Positions 9,042-19,300 of a stretch of DNA of 21,470 nucleotides are shown piece by piece. Position numbers and translations under genes: made by a program. The notes under the pieces were generated by a model. The model had not been told where the DNA came from. It saw only the letters and a program-made list of their open reading frames with translations, and did not search any database. Where the stretch lies: contig JABANP010000704.1 of NCBI GenBank assembly GCA_013115135.1, positions 1 to 21,470 on the forward strand. Direction: 5' to 3'. This DNA comes from Perkinsus olseni (taxonomy: Eukaryota > Perkinsozoa > Perkinsida > Perkinsidae). Numbering within the stretch: the stretch's first letter is position 1; every line of letters starts with the position of its first letter.

Positions 9042-9820
9042 ATGTCGTCGATCTCAGTGTCTCGTCTTTTCCTCCTCTGTTCTGCGCTAGGAGCTGGAAA
9101 CTTTATTACCGCATCGCATAGGATACGCTCCCTCGACACGGTCATCGCTAGAGGTGGTACTTTCAGTTACGTGTCTTGCTGTTCATTCACGCCGATCTCG
9201 CGCAAGGCATCTGAGGACGTCGTTGCGTCTGGGAAAATAGTAAGTCTGGGGTTTCCCTTCTGGTCCGTGGCTTATGAATCCGCGAGTATGAGACGTGTAA
9301 ATAGCGTCTTAGTAGTCTATCGCATCGCCTGTATGCAGTCGGCTGATGAATTCAAGATTCTCTGCGCTGGGATGACTTCCCGACAGAAATGGTTCGGTTG
9401 GTCGGCTCTACTGGGATCACACTTTGAGGCAGTCGTTCGATGAGGCGGAGGTTCAGTTCGGGAATCTTTGCTTCTTTGCGGTGCGTGTCGGTGAGATCCT
9501 CCTTTCAGATGAATTCAACAACATTGAAACCTCCGCCCTCGGCTATCACTGAGTCAATTCAATCATCTTCGGTCGCTGTCGAGATCGGCACGACGTCCCA
9601 TTTCGCCCGCGCGAGTGACGAGGACATGTTCAGCAGCGTCGCAGGCTCCGCTCTGGGTAACGGTCTGCAGACGATGCCTTCTACGCCCGACCCAGCAGAC
9701 AACTCCGCCTCGCCGATTCCTCGAAGCGGCGGCACATCTCATCGGAGGAAGAAGGCCTCATTCACGGCCAAGTGGCTTTCCTGTTTTGCGTGCCACAGCA
9801 GCGCAGCATCCGCCGAGTAA
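9042..9820 (+). CDS. Unidentified gene with a Ser/Pro-rich C-terminal exon
   Basis: The last exon is probably 9509-9820, reading MNSTTLKPPPSAITESI and later ASDEDMFSSVAG, PSTPDPADNSASPIP, a basic SHRRKKASFTAKW and CFACHSSAASAE before TAA. The preceding exon ends at 9431 (SALLGSHFEA) with a 77-nt phase-0 intron at 9432-9508. That exon has FKILCAGMTSRQKWFGW, faintly like the C-terminal strand and helix of a PH domain; I do not claim the family. Upstream exon limits, and whether ATG 9042 is the start, are unresolved. It is separate from the SEC14-like gene unless that gene's TAA at 8947 is spliced out. The low-complexity, phosphorylatable tail is typical of protist regulatory proteins but gives no function. 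Confidence 0.4.
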
Positions 9821-10150
9821 GATTTCTTATCTAGGTTGCTTGGGTGCATCGTATTTTTGTCAGTATTGTGTCTCCGAGGAATAAGGCGGAGGGCGCTGGT
9901 CAGCAACCATCAACTTGAAAGCTTCCGAGAGAACACCATTCACGCTAGGTCTGCTGCTGTTTTTACGTTTTTTCCTGCACCATAGCACCGTAAGAATGCC
10001 GTTCGTTGATACTTGAATATTTGTTCCAATGAGAACGATCCGTGCAGCTTGACAGGCTTTGTTGGCCAATTTGCGGGTGGGAGGTGGAAGTTGGGCTTTA
10101 GTGTTTTTCGATGAGATGCCGCGAAGTCAAGTGAGATCATTTCATTGCAG
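9821..10150. other. No convincing feature
   Basis: Between the TAA of the preceding gene and the next plausible exon there are only short overlapping frames on the - strand, without domain signatures. Confidence 0.4.
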
Positions 10151-11074
10151 CTGTCCGAGCTGTAGGGGCCGCTCCGCTCCGACTGTCGAAGACGATTCCC
10201 GGACAGAGTGAGTTCCCTTGTCGGCCTATTGGGATATCTAGCGGGTGAGCAAGTGTATTTCTCAGGTTCGATTCATGCGGATCGCCAACATCGGTTGACT
10301 TCTACTCTGTGGGCTCTCTTACCAGCACTGAGGGGTGAGGTATAGTCTATAACTTATAGAGAACTATACTCCCAAGTCCGTCCCTACATCTTTTTCTGGA
10401 ATCTGGTGAACTGGTCTTGTTCATGTCTTACGGTTTTGCTCGGTAGGTTCCGATCATGCGTTTCATCCATCGATGAATACGAGGAGGCTCAGTCATCAGT
10501 GGGCGAGCCTGCTAGGGGAGAGTTAACGGACGAACATGAGAAGACCGTCCCCGGGGTGAGGGGATAGGCATTTGAATTTATGGGCAGCCAGTAGCGACAG
10601 GCCGTTGAAACAACTGTGTAGCAACTTGCTCCACAATTGGCTCAACAGCCTGTTGGGCTTCCGTGCGGTGACTGGCAATAGGGGCTGGTAGAGCTCGGAT
10701 CGCTCGTCTTGGCGACCCAGAAGAGTACTCAGTCAGCAGCGAGAGAGATTCCCGTGGGGTTGAGATTTACGGAATACCGGGTGTATGTTGTTTGTTTACT
10801 CGGAGCATCCTGCTCTGGCGGAGGTATGAACTTATTCCTTCCTCAGGCGGCGCTGTCGGAAGTTTCCACTACGGAGGGATCTTTTCATGATTGGTCAAAT
10901 AGTTTCACCCCGTTCACGAGAGGATGGGGTTTCCTAGCCTGCTGCTTTCCGAGCGCCTGCATCAGAACGACCGAAAACGAGGTGAGTCCTGAGCACAAGG
11001 TAGAGTGCAATCTCATGCTCCTGCCAGGCCTCCACAGAGCTCAAGGTTCACTGAGCTGCGCTAATACACACTGA
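10151..11074 (+). CDS. Unidentified multi-exon gene (acidic, Ser-rich)
   Basis: Three exons join in phase. 10151-10207 (CPSCRGRSAPTVEDDSRT) is followed by a 58-nt intron. 10266-10334 (FDSCGSPTSVDFYSVGSLTS) is followed by a 112-nt intron. 10447-10555 (SSIDEYEEAQSSVGEPARGE, then LTDEHEKTVPG) ends at a GTGAGG donor. Further protein-like pieces lie downstream (DPEEYSVSSERDSRGVEIYG near 10715; FPSLLLSERLHQNDRKR ending at a GTGAGT donor near 10980), but I could not join them. The CPxC pair could belong to a small zinc-binding module, too little to name. The start and the stop are unknown. Confidence 0.4.
10341..10371. repeat. Hairpin inside an intron
   Basis: Nested inverted repeats: outer arms GTATAGT/ACTATAC, inner arms CTATAA/TTATAG, around a single C. 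The whole lies in the proposed intron 10335-10446, a few bases after its donor site. Confidence 0.5.
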
Positions 11075-11693
11075 GAATTCTGCTTACCTTCTGATTACCC
11101 TGGTCCTTCTGGACCTCTTTGTCTACATACACCGGTGTTCAGGCTCACTGCGGTTGAGCCCTCGCGTTGATGTTTATGTTTTGCTCTGAGCATTTACCAT
11201 TGATAATTGCATTCGGATCTTGTTCTCCAGTGGTCAATGATTGCCCGTCAATCTTCGCTCCGAGGTCGACTCCCATACAGCCCGACTGACCGTTGAAGGA
11301 AGCTCGACCGGCACTTGGCAAGGAGTAAGTCTCGGACCCTAGAATGATTATGCCTCTCAGTACTTCGCGACTTTGTCGCTGTTCCTGGTCCGCCCTGGCT
11401 CGGGAGTCGTCTTCGCGAACTCGTCAAGAACCGAGTTCTGCTGTGCTTTAGCTCCCGGGTAGATTAGATGAGCTCGATTCTACTCGACGGAGCACGAGTA
11501 GCCTCTTCCATACTGCGCAAAGGCTGGTCTTTCCGGATACAAGCTGCCGACGGTTCTATGGCATAGGGTTCGGGATGCACATCAGCCTCGTCGATACCGC
11601 CACCAAGAAGACTGGTTGCTTCTACTGAGCAGGGCGGGCGCATCTCTAGCATCTTCGTGTCTCTTCCCGAACATCTTCGATGTCCAATGAGCT
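11075..11693. other. Possible exons, unresolved
   Basis: Several protein-like + pieces occur (for example VLWHRVRDAHQPRRYRHQED near 11560 and MSSILLDGARVASSILRKGW near 11468) in different frames. None can be joined confidently or assigned to a family. Confidence 0.25.
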
Positions 11694-11918
11694 GTGGTGT
11701 CATCAACCTGGAGCCGAAGCTCCTTCGAGCCAGAAGGGGAAGATATTCGCTCCGAAGTTTCGAGTCCGAAGGCTCCGCGATACAAAAATGCCACCGTCAT
11801 GAGGACAGGACTCGCTAGCGGTTCTCTGATGTCTGCGCGGCAGAGTCCGTTCCTTCAAGGATACTCCGACGCAGCTTCCCGAGCCTCCAGAGTCTGGAGT
11901 CCACACAGTTTGCGATGA
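11694..11918 (+). CDS. Ser-rich terminal exon, unidentified
   Basis: A + frame of about 74 codons ending in TGA reads EGEDIRSEVSSPKAPRYKN, then TGLASGSLMSARQSPFLQGY and SDAASRASRVWSPHS. The Ser/Pro/Arg composition with SP and RxxS motifs matches the disordered tails of the neighbouring genes, so it is probably the last coding exon of an upstream gene, possibly the one starting near 10151. No domain is present. Two - strand frames overlap it but are less protein-like. Confidence 0.35.
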   Translation: MVSSTWSRSSFEPEGEDIRSEVSSPKAPRYKNATVMRTGLASGSLMSARQSPFLQGYSDAASRASRVWSPHSLR

Positions 11919-12967
11919 GCATCGTATGGATTGCCTATCGTTCTGTCAATTGTCCTCTATTTGAATCCTCTTGAATTGGCTCATACCCCTCATCGCGAGC
12001 AGCTACCAGTGCTTGAATGGAATCTCTGGCTGAGAGGTTGAATCGGTCTCAGAAGGGGGAAGAAATGCAGAATTCAAGCGCCTTCACTTGCCGCGTGTTG
12101 TTGACATGGCTGATGATCCCATGACAGAATTGATGGCGAGCCACTTTGAGAACTGGTTGGAGATACGTATATCGAGATCTTCTCAACTGGTGCGAGGGAG
12201 CGAGTGACCGAATTGATCTAGCGAAAGCCATCGAGCTATGTTAGATGTGCTGCGCAAACGTGAAGGGTCATTAGCAGACCTAACCTCGAAAGGATGGTGC
12301 GAGCTAGGGTCACCCTAGTAGGGTGCAAGCCCGAGTCTCTCAGAGACTCAACTCCCGATAATAGCTACACTCCAGAGCTTGAGGCCGATAATCGTCAACT
12401 ATGTCTTAGTTAGTCCATTCTTCCTGCTCTCGACCGTTGCCGACACCAGTATGTACGCATTCCGCTAAGCAACTACAACATTCAATCTTTACATGATCGG
12501 CATGAGTCGCGGGGTCTGCTCCGGCCCGTTCTGCGACAGGTGAGTCATTATTTACTACACAGAGCGTGGCACCTATCAATACCGAGTGACTATGACAAGG
12601 ACTCGTTACAAGGACCCTACGCAGACTCTGTTAGGGTAGAGTCTGCTCTCCTCTGCCTCGCGAGCTCCCCGAGGCTTGAAGAGTGCCTACGCATGCGCTC
12701 CGTCTATCTGGACCATCCCCGCAATCCCCAGGGATCTACATATATTTGACGCTTCCCGGAATTCCATCCCACTTCTGCTCCGAGTTGGTTGCTTCAACTT
12801 GAGATTTTGAGGGAGTTCAGTACATAGACGATCCGGTTTCCTTCGAAAGTCAATGACTTCCATCCATATTCTGAATTTCATTCATTCGATGACTTCAAGT
12901 CATCGAATGGATCGAAGCAACAGTCTGCGCTTGCCGTGCACCAGGTGGTTATTTATTGTAGATACTA
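11919..12967. other. Poorly resolved stretch with possible LRR-like exon
   Basis: Near 12680-12810 a + frame reads IWTIPAIPRDLHIFDASRNS, then IPLLLRVGCFNLRF, faintly like leucine-rich repeats ('IP..L..fd.S.N.IP'). One isolated repeat is not enough to call. Around 12300-12350 are two short inverted repeats (AGGGTCACCCT; GAGTCTCT/AGAGACTC). No other gene is supported. Confidence 0.25.
12883..12909. repeat. 27-bp perfect palindrome
   Basis: Arms CATTCGATGACTT (12883-12895) and AAGTCATCGAATG (12897-12909) are exact reverse complements around a single C. It lies in non-coding or unresolved sequence. By chance a 13-bp-arm palindrome is rare in 21 kb. Confidence 0.8.
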
Positions 12968-14118
12968 TTGTGCGAGGGGAAGTTGGTTGGTGCAAAGTCC
13001 GTGGAGTGGGGGCGGCAATCCTCTAGTAACCGGCTACCTTCAAAAGAGTGCCTGAGACGCTGCGTCTTCTCCAGGGTTGAAATGGGGTACGTTCGGGCGG
13101 CATGTTCATCACTACGATGGTCGCAGCATCAGCCCTTTCTTTGGCTATCTGCGCAGTCGGCTACGGGTAGCTGGTGGAATACTGCGGATTTTTGTCACCA
13201 TCACCAGCTCGTCTGTAGGATGGATACGAAGCTGCCACTAGCCGATGAACTGAGTTTCACACGGTCTCCACCACACGTGCAGAGTAAGCGTACAGAGTGA
13301 GTAGTTGAGGTTCATGCCGTGAGGACACTGTTCTCGGATCTAAAATTGGTCCGACCCACGGGCCCCTCAGTTGTTCAGTATCATTTTGCGTTTGGGACTG
13401 GGGCACACTGCGAAGTTTGCTTTTTGTGCATCGATGGTGCGTTGATGCCTGTTGTTGTCCCGGATCTATTCGTAGCTGCAAAGACCGTGACACTACAGCA
13501 GCGAAAGGTTCCACAGAAACCTGTGGTTTTGGTGAGTAACGGAACCTGCATCGAGGCCACTGCTATGCGACTCCCTCTCAGCTACCTCCACCCGAGTCAC
13601 GGCAACTCCCACCACAACCTTCGGCGACTACGCAAAGACGCAGAAAGTGACGGGTTTACGGTTGCCTCTCGTCGGTGCACCAATGTGTCTCGCTTGGAGT
13701 GCTCTAGGCTGAAGCTCCCGTGGTTGATACGACGCCAAGTGTGCCTCGGAAGCGGTCGAGATCCCAACCAGTCGTCAGACGGCGGCGAAGGACAGCGCCG
13801 CTGTGTGAACCGCTGGAGTTATCCCCACTACCACCAAGACGCCCAGAGTTGCCACCCCGAAGCTCGAGGGGCGCAGCTAACCCCGATGGGGTGCTGATGA
13901 TGATGCTTCTGAACACACGTGCTTCACTGCTAAGCCTCCTGTGCCGAGGTTTCCGAAGAAACTTAATATTGCTGGGAGCGTCCATTGTGACGTGGAAGAA
14001 GGACTCGTCCGTCGTCGGTCGCCCGCTCCCGAAAGGTAAGGAGTACCTGCTAAGGGACATATCCATCGGTGCATGTCCGCTTCGTTTTGTGTCCTGGTTC
14101 AAGGCTCTCGAGTTTTAG
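12968..14118 (+). CDS. Unidentified gene with hydrophobic segments and a basic Pro/Ser-rich region
   Basis: Several + exons look coding but the joins are uncertain. Around 13090-13152 a frame gives a probable membrane helix (GGMFITTMVAASALSLAICA) ending at a GTAGCTGG donor. 13193-13300 reads MDTKLPLADELSFTRSPP and ends near a GTGAGT donor. 13331-13510 reads GPSVVQYHFAFGTGAHCEVC, then DGALMPVVVPDLFVAAK. A Thr-rich piece near 13595 (TSTRVTATPTTTFGDYAK) and a basic Arg/Pro-rich piece at 13720-13880 (TPSVPRKRSRSQPVVRRRRR) follow, then another hydrophobic stretch (LMMMLLNTRASLLSLLC) up to TAG 14118. A membrane protein with a disordered basic linker would fit. I recognise no family. Confidence 0.35.
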
Positions 14119-14237
14119 CTCCACGACGCGCGCAGGCAGCACGGCGCGCGCCTTCGGACGTGACATAGGGTCTTGGAAGCGCACTCTTTGAGACCTCTCG
14201 GAAATATCCCCAGCTAGGGAAAAGGAGGACGTTCTCA

Positions 14238-16059
14238 TTGCCACCCATACCTGTTGCGGCGCGCATCTCCCCTGCGGCCATCGAGAAGCGGAAACGAGAG
14301 GCGGATGAAGAGGTAGGACGTGCCTCTTTCTTAGCTTCATACCATCCACTAGCATTTTCGTGCCAGCCAGGAGGTTGCGGCAAGCCTCTCGCCTCAGATG
14401 GCTGTAAGCCAGTGGCGGCCGCTGTAATTCGTCACCGTATTTCACGTTTGCGTTCACGAAGACTGGACGGTCGGAAGGGTTCCCTCGAGAACAGGTCAGT
14501 ATTATGCCCATGTCGCTGGGCAGGGCGCTCACTGCTCATCGAGGCTGCGATGATGCAGGCACAGAGCGGTCCTCAAACTTCATCAGCTCAATACGGATGT
14601 CGCCCATGCCAATCGCGCCGGCCGCTTCAATTTACGGTAGGTCTTTTCTGAGCGCATGGTCACCTAGCTCGAAGCGGCGGAGCGCTCTAGTGGCACAGCG
14701 CGGATGTTCGCTGTGATCGGAGAGAGCGACGCCGACTCAGACTTTCGAGCTTGGCACATGTCCAAGCAAAACTTCCGGCTGATTCTCTAATTCTTTCTCC
14801 TTCTTACTCGTGGAAACGCGCGTGAGAACTGTAAATTGCGACTTATCGAGAAGTCTAATGATGAGGCGATCGCGTAGCGATGGGTCCGGGAGACGGTATC
14901 TGGCTCGATCATGAATCAAAGGGTACTCTTATCTGTCGGAACAACCGCCGGATGCGAGGAAGGCCGGAGTTACAATCCGGAAGTATCTCGGAAGGCCGAA
15001 TGCAGCAGCAGCAGCCGGAGATCGAGGAAAGAAATAGCAAAGTGTGGTCTGCCCGACGCCGTATGGCGTTGACCGGATCAAGTCACGCAGCGGTCCTTCA
15101 GAATACCGATCGCAGAAGGCGAAGCGATGCAGCTAGTAATAGCAGAGTTGTTGTCGAGAAGGGCGAGGGGCCCAAGTGAGAAGCATCGCTGTTCGTCTTC
15201 ACCGCACCGTTCAGTGACTCGAGTTGCACAGAGCAGAGAAGCCCGTAGACCTAATTTACCACATGGACTTCTCTCCCTAATGGTCAAGTCGCGCTTGCAG
15301 ATACTTGAATCACATAAGAGTTCGCATTCGGTCGATGGTCCATCCAGAACTGGGAGAGCCCCTGCTCTCCGACTCTACGCTCATGGCAGTACTATTCCAC
15401 GAGCTGGCTCATATAAGGTATATGAACCACGGATTAGGGTAAGGCATTGGCCCTGGCATCATTCCCATTACTAGTAACTCTTAAGTTCACCATGCTAGCG
15501 GAGCGATGCGCACGCTCAGGCCGTTTGACTTACCAAAATCCCTCGAAACAGTTCAAAGGGCCATCAGGAGCCCCGTTGGCGATGGTTCTTCGTACGGTCG
15601 GTCGTAGGCCAGCGTGGTCCGTGGGATCTCGGGTCCACATTCGGTTGAGTAGAACTATGGTGATAAACGGACGGACAGTCGTGTCGCGGCAGATGCCCCT
15701 CAACGGGTTGGCCGGGATGGGTTGCTCTTCGTTTACGTTCATGAGGTTCATGCGGTTCCTGAGGGAAGTGTATCTCTACGCCACTGACGAGCTCAAGATT
15801 TTTCATGTGGGAGAGCCCAACGAGTTGCCCAGCCCATGGTCGTGGGAGGTGAGAGCTCACTCCTTTTTTTCTGGCGAGCCTGTCTTTTCAGCGACGTATT
15901 TACGAGACTGGTGGTCGTGTGAGCGAGGGAGAGCTGCTCAGAGAGTTCGGAAGGAGATCCACCGAGGGCCCTCCGCAGGCCCAAAACCTCGAAGATGCTC
16001 CCGCGGAGGCCGAGAATGATGTCTCCGTTACCTGTTTCAACTCTTCGGGCCGCTGCTGA
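14238..16059 (+). CDS. WLM-domain (Wss1-like) zinc metalloprotease
   Basis: WLM proteases such as Wss1 cleave proteins crosslinked to DNA. The C-terminal exons join in phase: 15301-15438, 15746-15848 and 15892-16059 (TGA), with introns of 307 and 43 nt. They read LNHIRVRIRSMVHPELGE, LLSDSTLMAVLFHELAHIRY, MNHGLGFMRFLREVYLYATD, NELPSPWSWE and RRIYETGGRVSEGELLREFG. HELAH (15398-15412) is the zinc and catalytic HExxH site, and the His of NHG (15428-15430) fits the third zinc ligand of WLM proteins. The Glu/Ala-rich tail ends in CFNSSGRC. An exon ending at 15175 (Arg/Ser-rich, GEGPK) matches the phase of 15301. Upstream, 14238-14312 (EKRKREADEE) joins 14371 (EVAASLSPQM), like the start of a WLM domain. 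Exons between 14400 and 14880 are unresolved, as is the start. Confidence 0.75.
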
Positions 16060-16382
16060 CGAGCGTGGCCAAGGATGACCCCGCTCGGCTGTCATATTGC
16101 GATGTGCACCAACTTCTCTCGTGTGCTAGAGGTGTTTTGTTACTGTGTGAATTGTCGCGGTTGAGCGGAGCGAAGCGAGCCGAGATAATTTCTCGTCTTT
16201 AATCAGCTTGCCAAGAGAAGCTACCACAGGGTGCGCTGACTGGGCATGGACACTCTCGGTCTATTCAGGTCACAAAGATTCCTCCGTACAGGAGTCTTGG
16301 TGGTATCGATTAGTTGAATGAAGCCTTACGATCACCAGTACCTCTTTTCTCTGTTGTTCCTTCAACTGTATCACGACTCGAC
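16060..16382. other. Intergenic interval between WLM and secreted-protein genes
   Basis: No plausible exon. Near 16164 lies AGCGGAGCGAAGCGAGC, sharing GCGGAGCGAAGCG with the SEC14-like intron at about 7876. The interval should hold the 3' end of the WLM gene and the promoter of the next. Confidence 0.4.
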
Positions 16383-19300
16383 ATGAGGAGGTATCTCCTC
16401 CCCATTGTTGGTATACCTACTGTGATGAGCGCAATAACGCCGGCAGCTCCAGAGCCACCTCGACTCGTCGTGTCCTCGCCCGGTGAGAGGGTAGTTCTCA
16501 CGATCATCCACGCTGTGCTTCTTTGGGGGAGGCCGCGGTGCACCTCTGACTCAGAGGCTCTGAGCATTGCGGCCTTGGTTAGTAGCCATGAAGGTGTATT
16601 AGTTTTCTGGGTTCGGCCTTGGAACGCTATAGTCATGCCGATGTGACCGGAATGAAGAACCTCGGCCCGATGGACTTACCACTGCTGGAGGTCGATGGGA
16701 ATCACATCTAGGTCTCCAGAAGCGAGCGTAGATTCTGAGTCTTCGCCTTTTTGATGCATACCCCTATTTGAATATAATCCCGCTGGAACGATCTCTCACT
16801 TTCGCGTAACGATTTGGTACTTCCTGGCTGGTTATCCGGCGGTTAACTCTACCGTGGTCAGGTAAGATAACGTTCATGACGCCACCACTGCCAGATCATG
16901 CCGTTCAAATTGAAGTGCTCTCTAACGACTGTGGAGGCGGAGAACTCTTCCAACCGGTGTAGGTTAGGCTACTGCACGCCACTCCGCTTGGGAATGCCCT
17001 CGAGGCCTCTGTGCCAATATGGTTCCGTTGACTTACCGATAGCACATGTGAGGTATAGGTTATATATGTGGTAACATGACGGTTATCTTGGCATACGGCA
17101 TTGATCCTGGCTAGCAAGCCGAAGCGCATGCGTCGTACTGGCAACTAGCCAGTGGCAAGATAACGTATAGCGTTCTGGGCGTTCAATAGGCTGCCTCTAC
17201 TGAGCTTCATGAGCGCTACCTAGACCGTCCTTTCACGCATCGTTAAATTTAGTCCTGGGAGCGCTCCTGAGACTCAGGAGAAGCAGTGCTTTGAACACCT
17301 CTATGTGATCTGATATTACTATCATGTCTAAAACGGCAAATGTCCCTTCTTCTAATACCGACGATATCTATACTGCACTATGAACTTTTTGGAGTGGAGT
17401 TGGCTCAGGTATACTGGCGAGTCGAATGTCGAGTTCACCGTGGGAAGCCTGCCGACCAACGCCCTTTGCCGAATGAAGTCCCGAGCTGTAGGACTGGACG
17501 ACGATGGACTCACGCCACTGTAGGCCCGCTGAGGAGAACACAGTTATTTTAGCTTGACTAGCAGATACAGCACGAACAGCTTCGAAGTGAGCTTCATAGC
17601 AGCCTCGGTGCCTCAGTGGGGGACCATTGAGGTGAATCGAACCCGCATGGGTACGGACGCTGTGTTGTTGGGTTGGGAGGAGCCGGACAACGGAGGCAGC
17701 CCGATACACACATATAAGCTGTAGAGCCGCTATGGTCGGGCGTACGGAGAGTCACAGTTTGCTAGGTATGTCGATGAGGGTGGCACCGGTAACTACGACC
17801 TGATTTACGACGGCACGGGCTACCCTACCGTACGCGAGTATTTGGTCACGGAGTTGAGGTGAGGGTCGGATGGCCTTTACGAGGCCTAGGCTCCATCGTT
17901 GAACCGCGGAACATGCCCACCTCGCTACAACAGTCATTCTTCTTTTCAATCCACACAACTGGTTTCATCACTCACAGGAAACTCTTTCCCTGGTGGCCCC
18001 GGAGGTGTCTGGCGGCGCGATCGTACCTCTGCTGTCAGGCCAGACCTCACCTACGGCTTCCGCATCTACGCTGCCAATAGCGTAGGGACGTCGAAGCATC
18101 TCCAGTCGACCTACACCTCTCAATTGGAGGCTGCGGTGGATCGTAGCTACCTAACAGGAGGCCCATACACCTTCCCACTGGACGTCACGGCGGGAGTCAC
18201 CTATTCAGATCTCCGCATACAGGTGAACGGGGCCATGCACTTCGCTTCCTTCACGATCGTCGTTGTCGAAACCTGGGGCTTTTTACTGAGCTCAGGCCGT
18301 CCATCCTGTCACGGGGATGCCGGAGTACCTCGGTGGAGACTGTCTGGTCAGCCAGGACTTCAACTGTCTGTCGGGTCAGAACGACTCCCATATCAGCTTC
18401 GCTATGGACCGATCATGCCAGGCCGAATGTTTGTGACCTACCTCGAGCCGGTGTGTGAGTTGGATACGGCCAAGTCGCTGTGCACGCCCGTCTCCGAGGC
18501 CAACCCGAGGTGCGGAGTCCGCGACTCTGAACGCGCTCACTTGAGCCCTCTCTAGGTGGAGCTACCCTCTCCACAATACCGAGGAGACGCCCCTATGGCG
18601 GCGTCCAGTACGAGGCACCGACTTGGGCACGGGCCAATACGACCTCAGTGTCACTGGTGAGTGGTTGATATCGGTGTACGCTGGAAGCCCTATCAGATTA
18701 TCACGCCGGGAATTACTCCCTCATCCTTCGCGCTGTGTGGCAGTACGGTCTGCTTGGCCAGTACTGGGACAACTCGGTGTACCTGGGAGCACCGGTAGAG
18801 TCGAGGATCGACCCTGTCCTGGACTTCGACTGGGTCTCCGGCCCTGTCGCGAGGTGGTCTACGGACTTTGTGTCAGCCAGGTGAGCTCGACGTTGCAGGG
18901 CATGCCTTAGGGGCTCTTCTTATCAGGTGGACGGGTTTCGTCCAGCCTCCGTATAACGATACTTACACTTTTTACTGCGAGATTGCTGATACCAATGACA
19001 ACTGTCGCATCTGGGTCGATGGTGTGCTGATAGTGGAGCGATGGTCCGAGGATGGAGATCAAGCTGACGAACTCGAGGCGACTGTGAGATCTTCGACCTT
19101 CCCAATCACCGCTTTACTCCACTTTGACAGACACCGCTCTCGTGGGGAAGAGTTGATGTGTTCCGTCGAGAGGGTTGGCGGAACAACATCCCCCTAAAGG
19201 CTGGCGAGCTCTACACCATCCGAGTTGACTTCCGAGAGCGCATCGATGTGGCGTCCATCAGGCTGCTATGGAGCAGCAGCTATTGGCAAGCCAAAGACGT

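Noticed and set aside
14050..14532. A 160-codon - frame
   Set aside because: No family resemblance, and it overlaps + sequence that matches the start of the WLM gene.
15447..16019. A 190-codon + frame across the WLM gene
   Set aside because: It mixes a 307-nt intron, one true exon (15746-15848) and out-of-frame sequence. The WLM signature continues in another frame after the intron at 15849-15891.
17722..17724. In-frame TAG in the FN3 region as a nonsense mutation
   Set aside because: A 45-nt GT..AG intron (17721-17765) removes it and joins two FN3 strands in phase.
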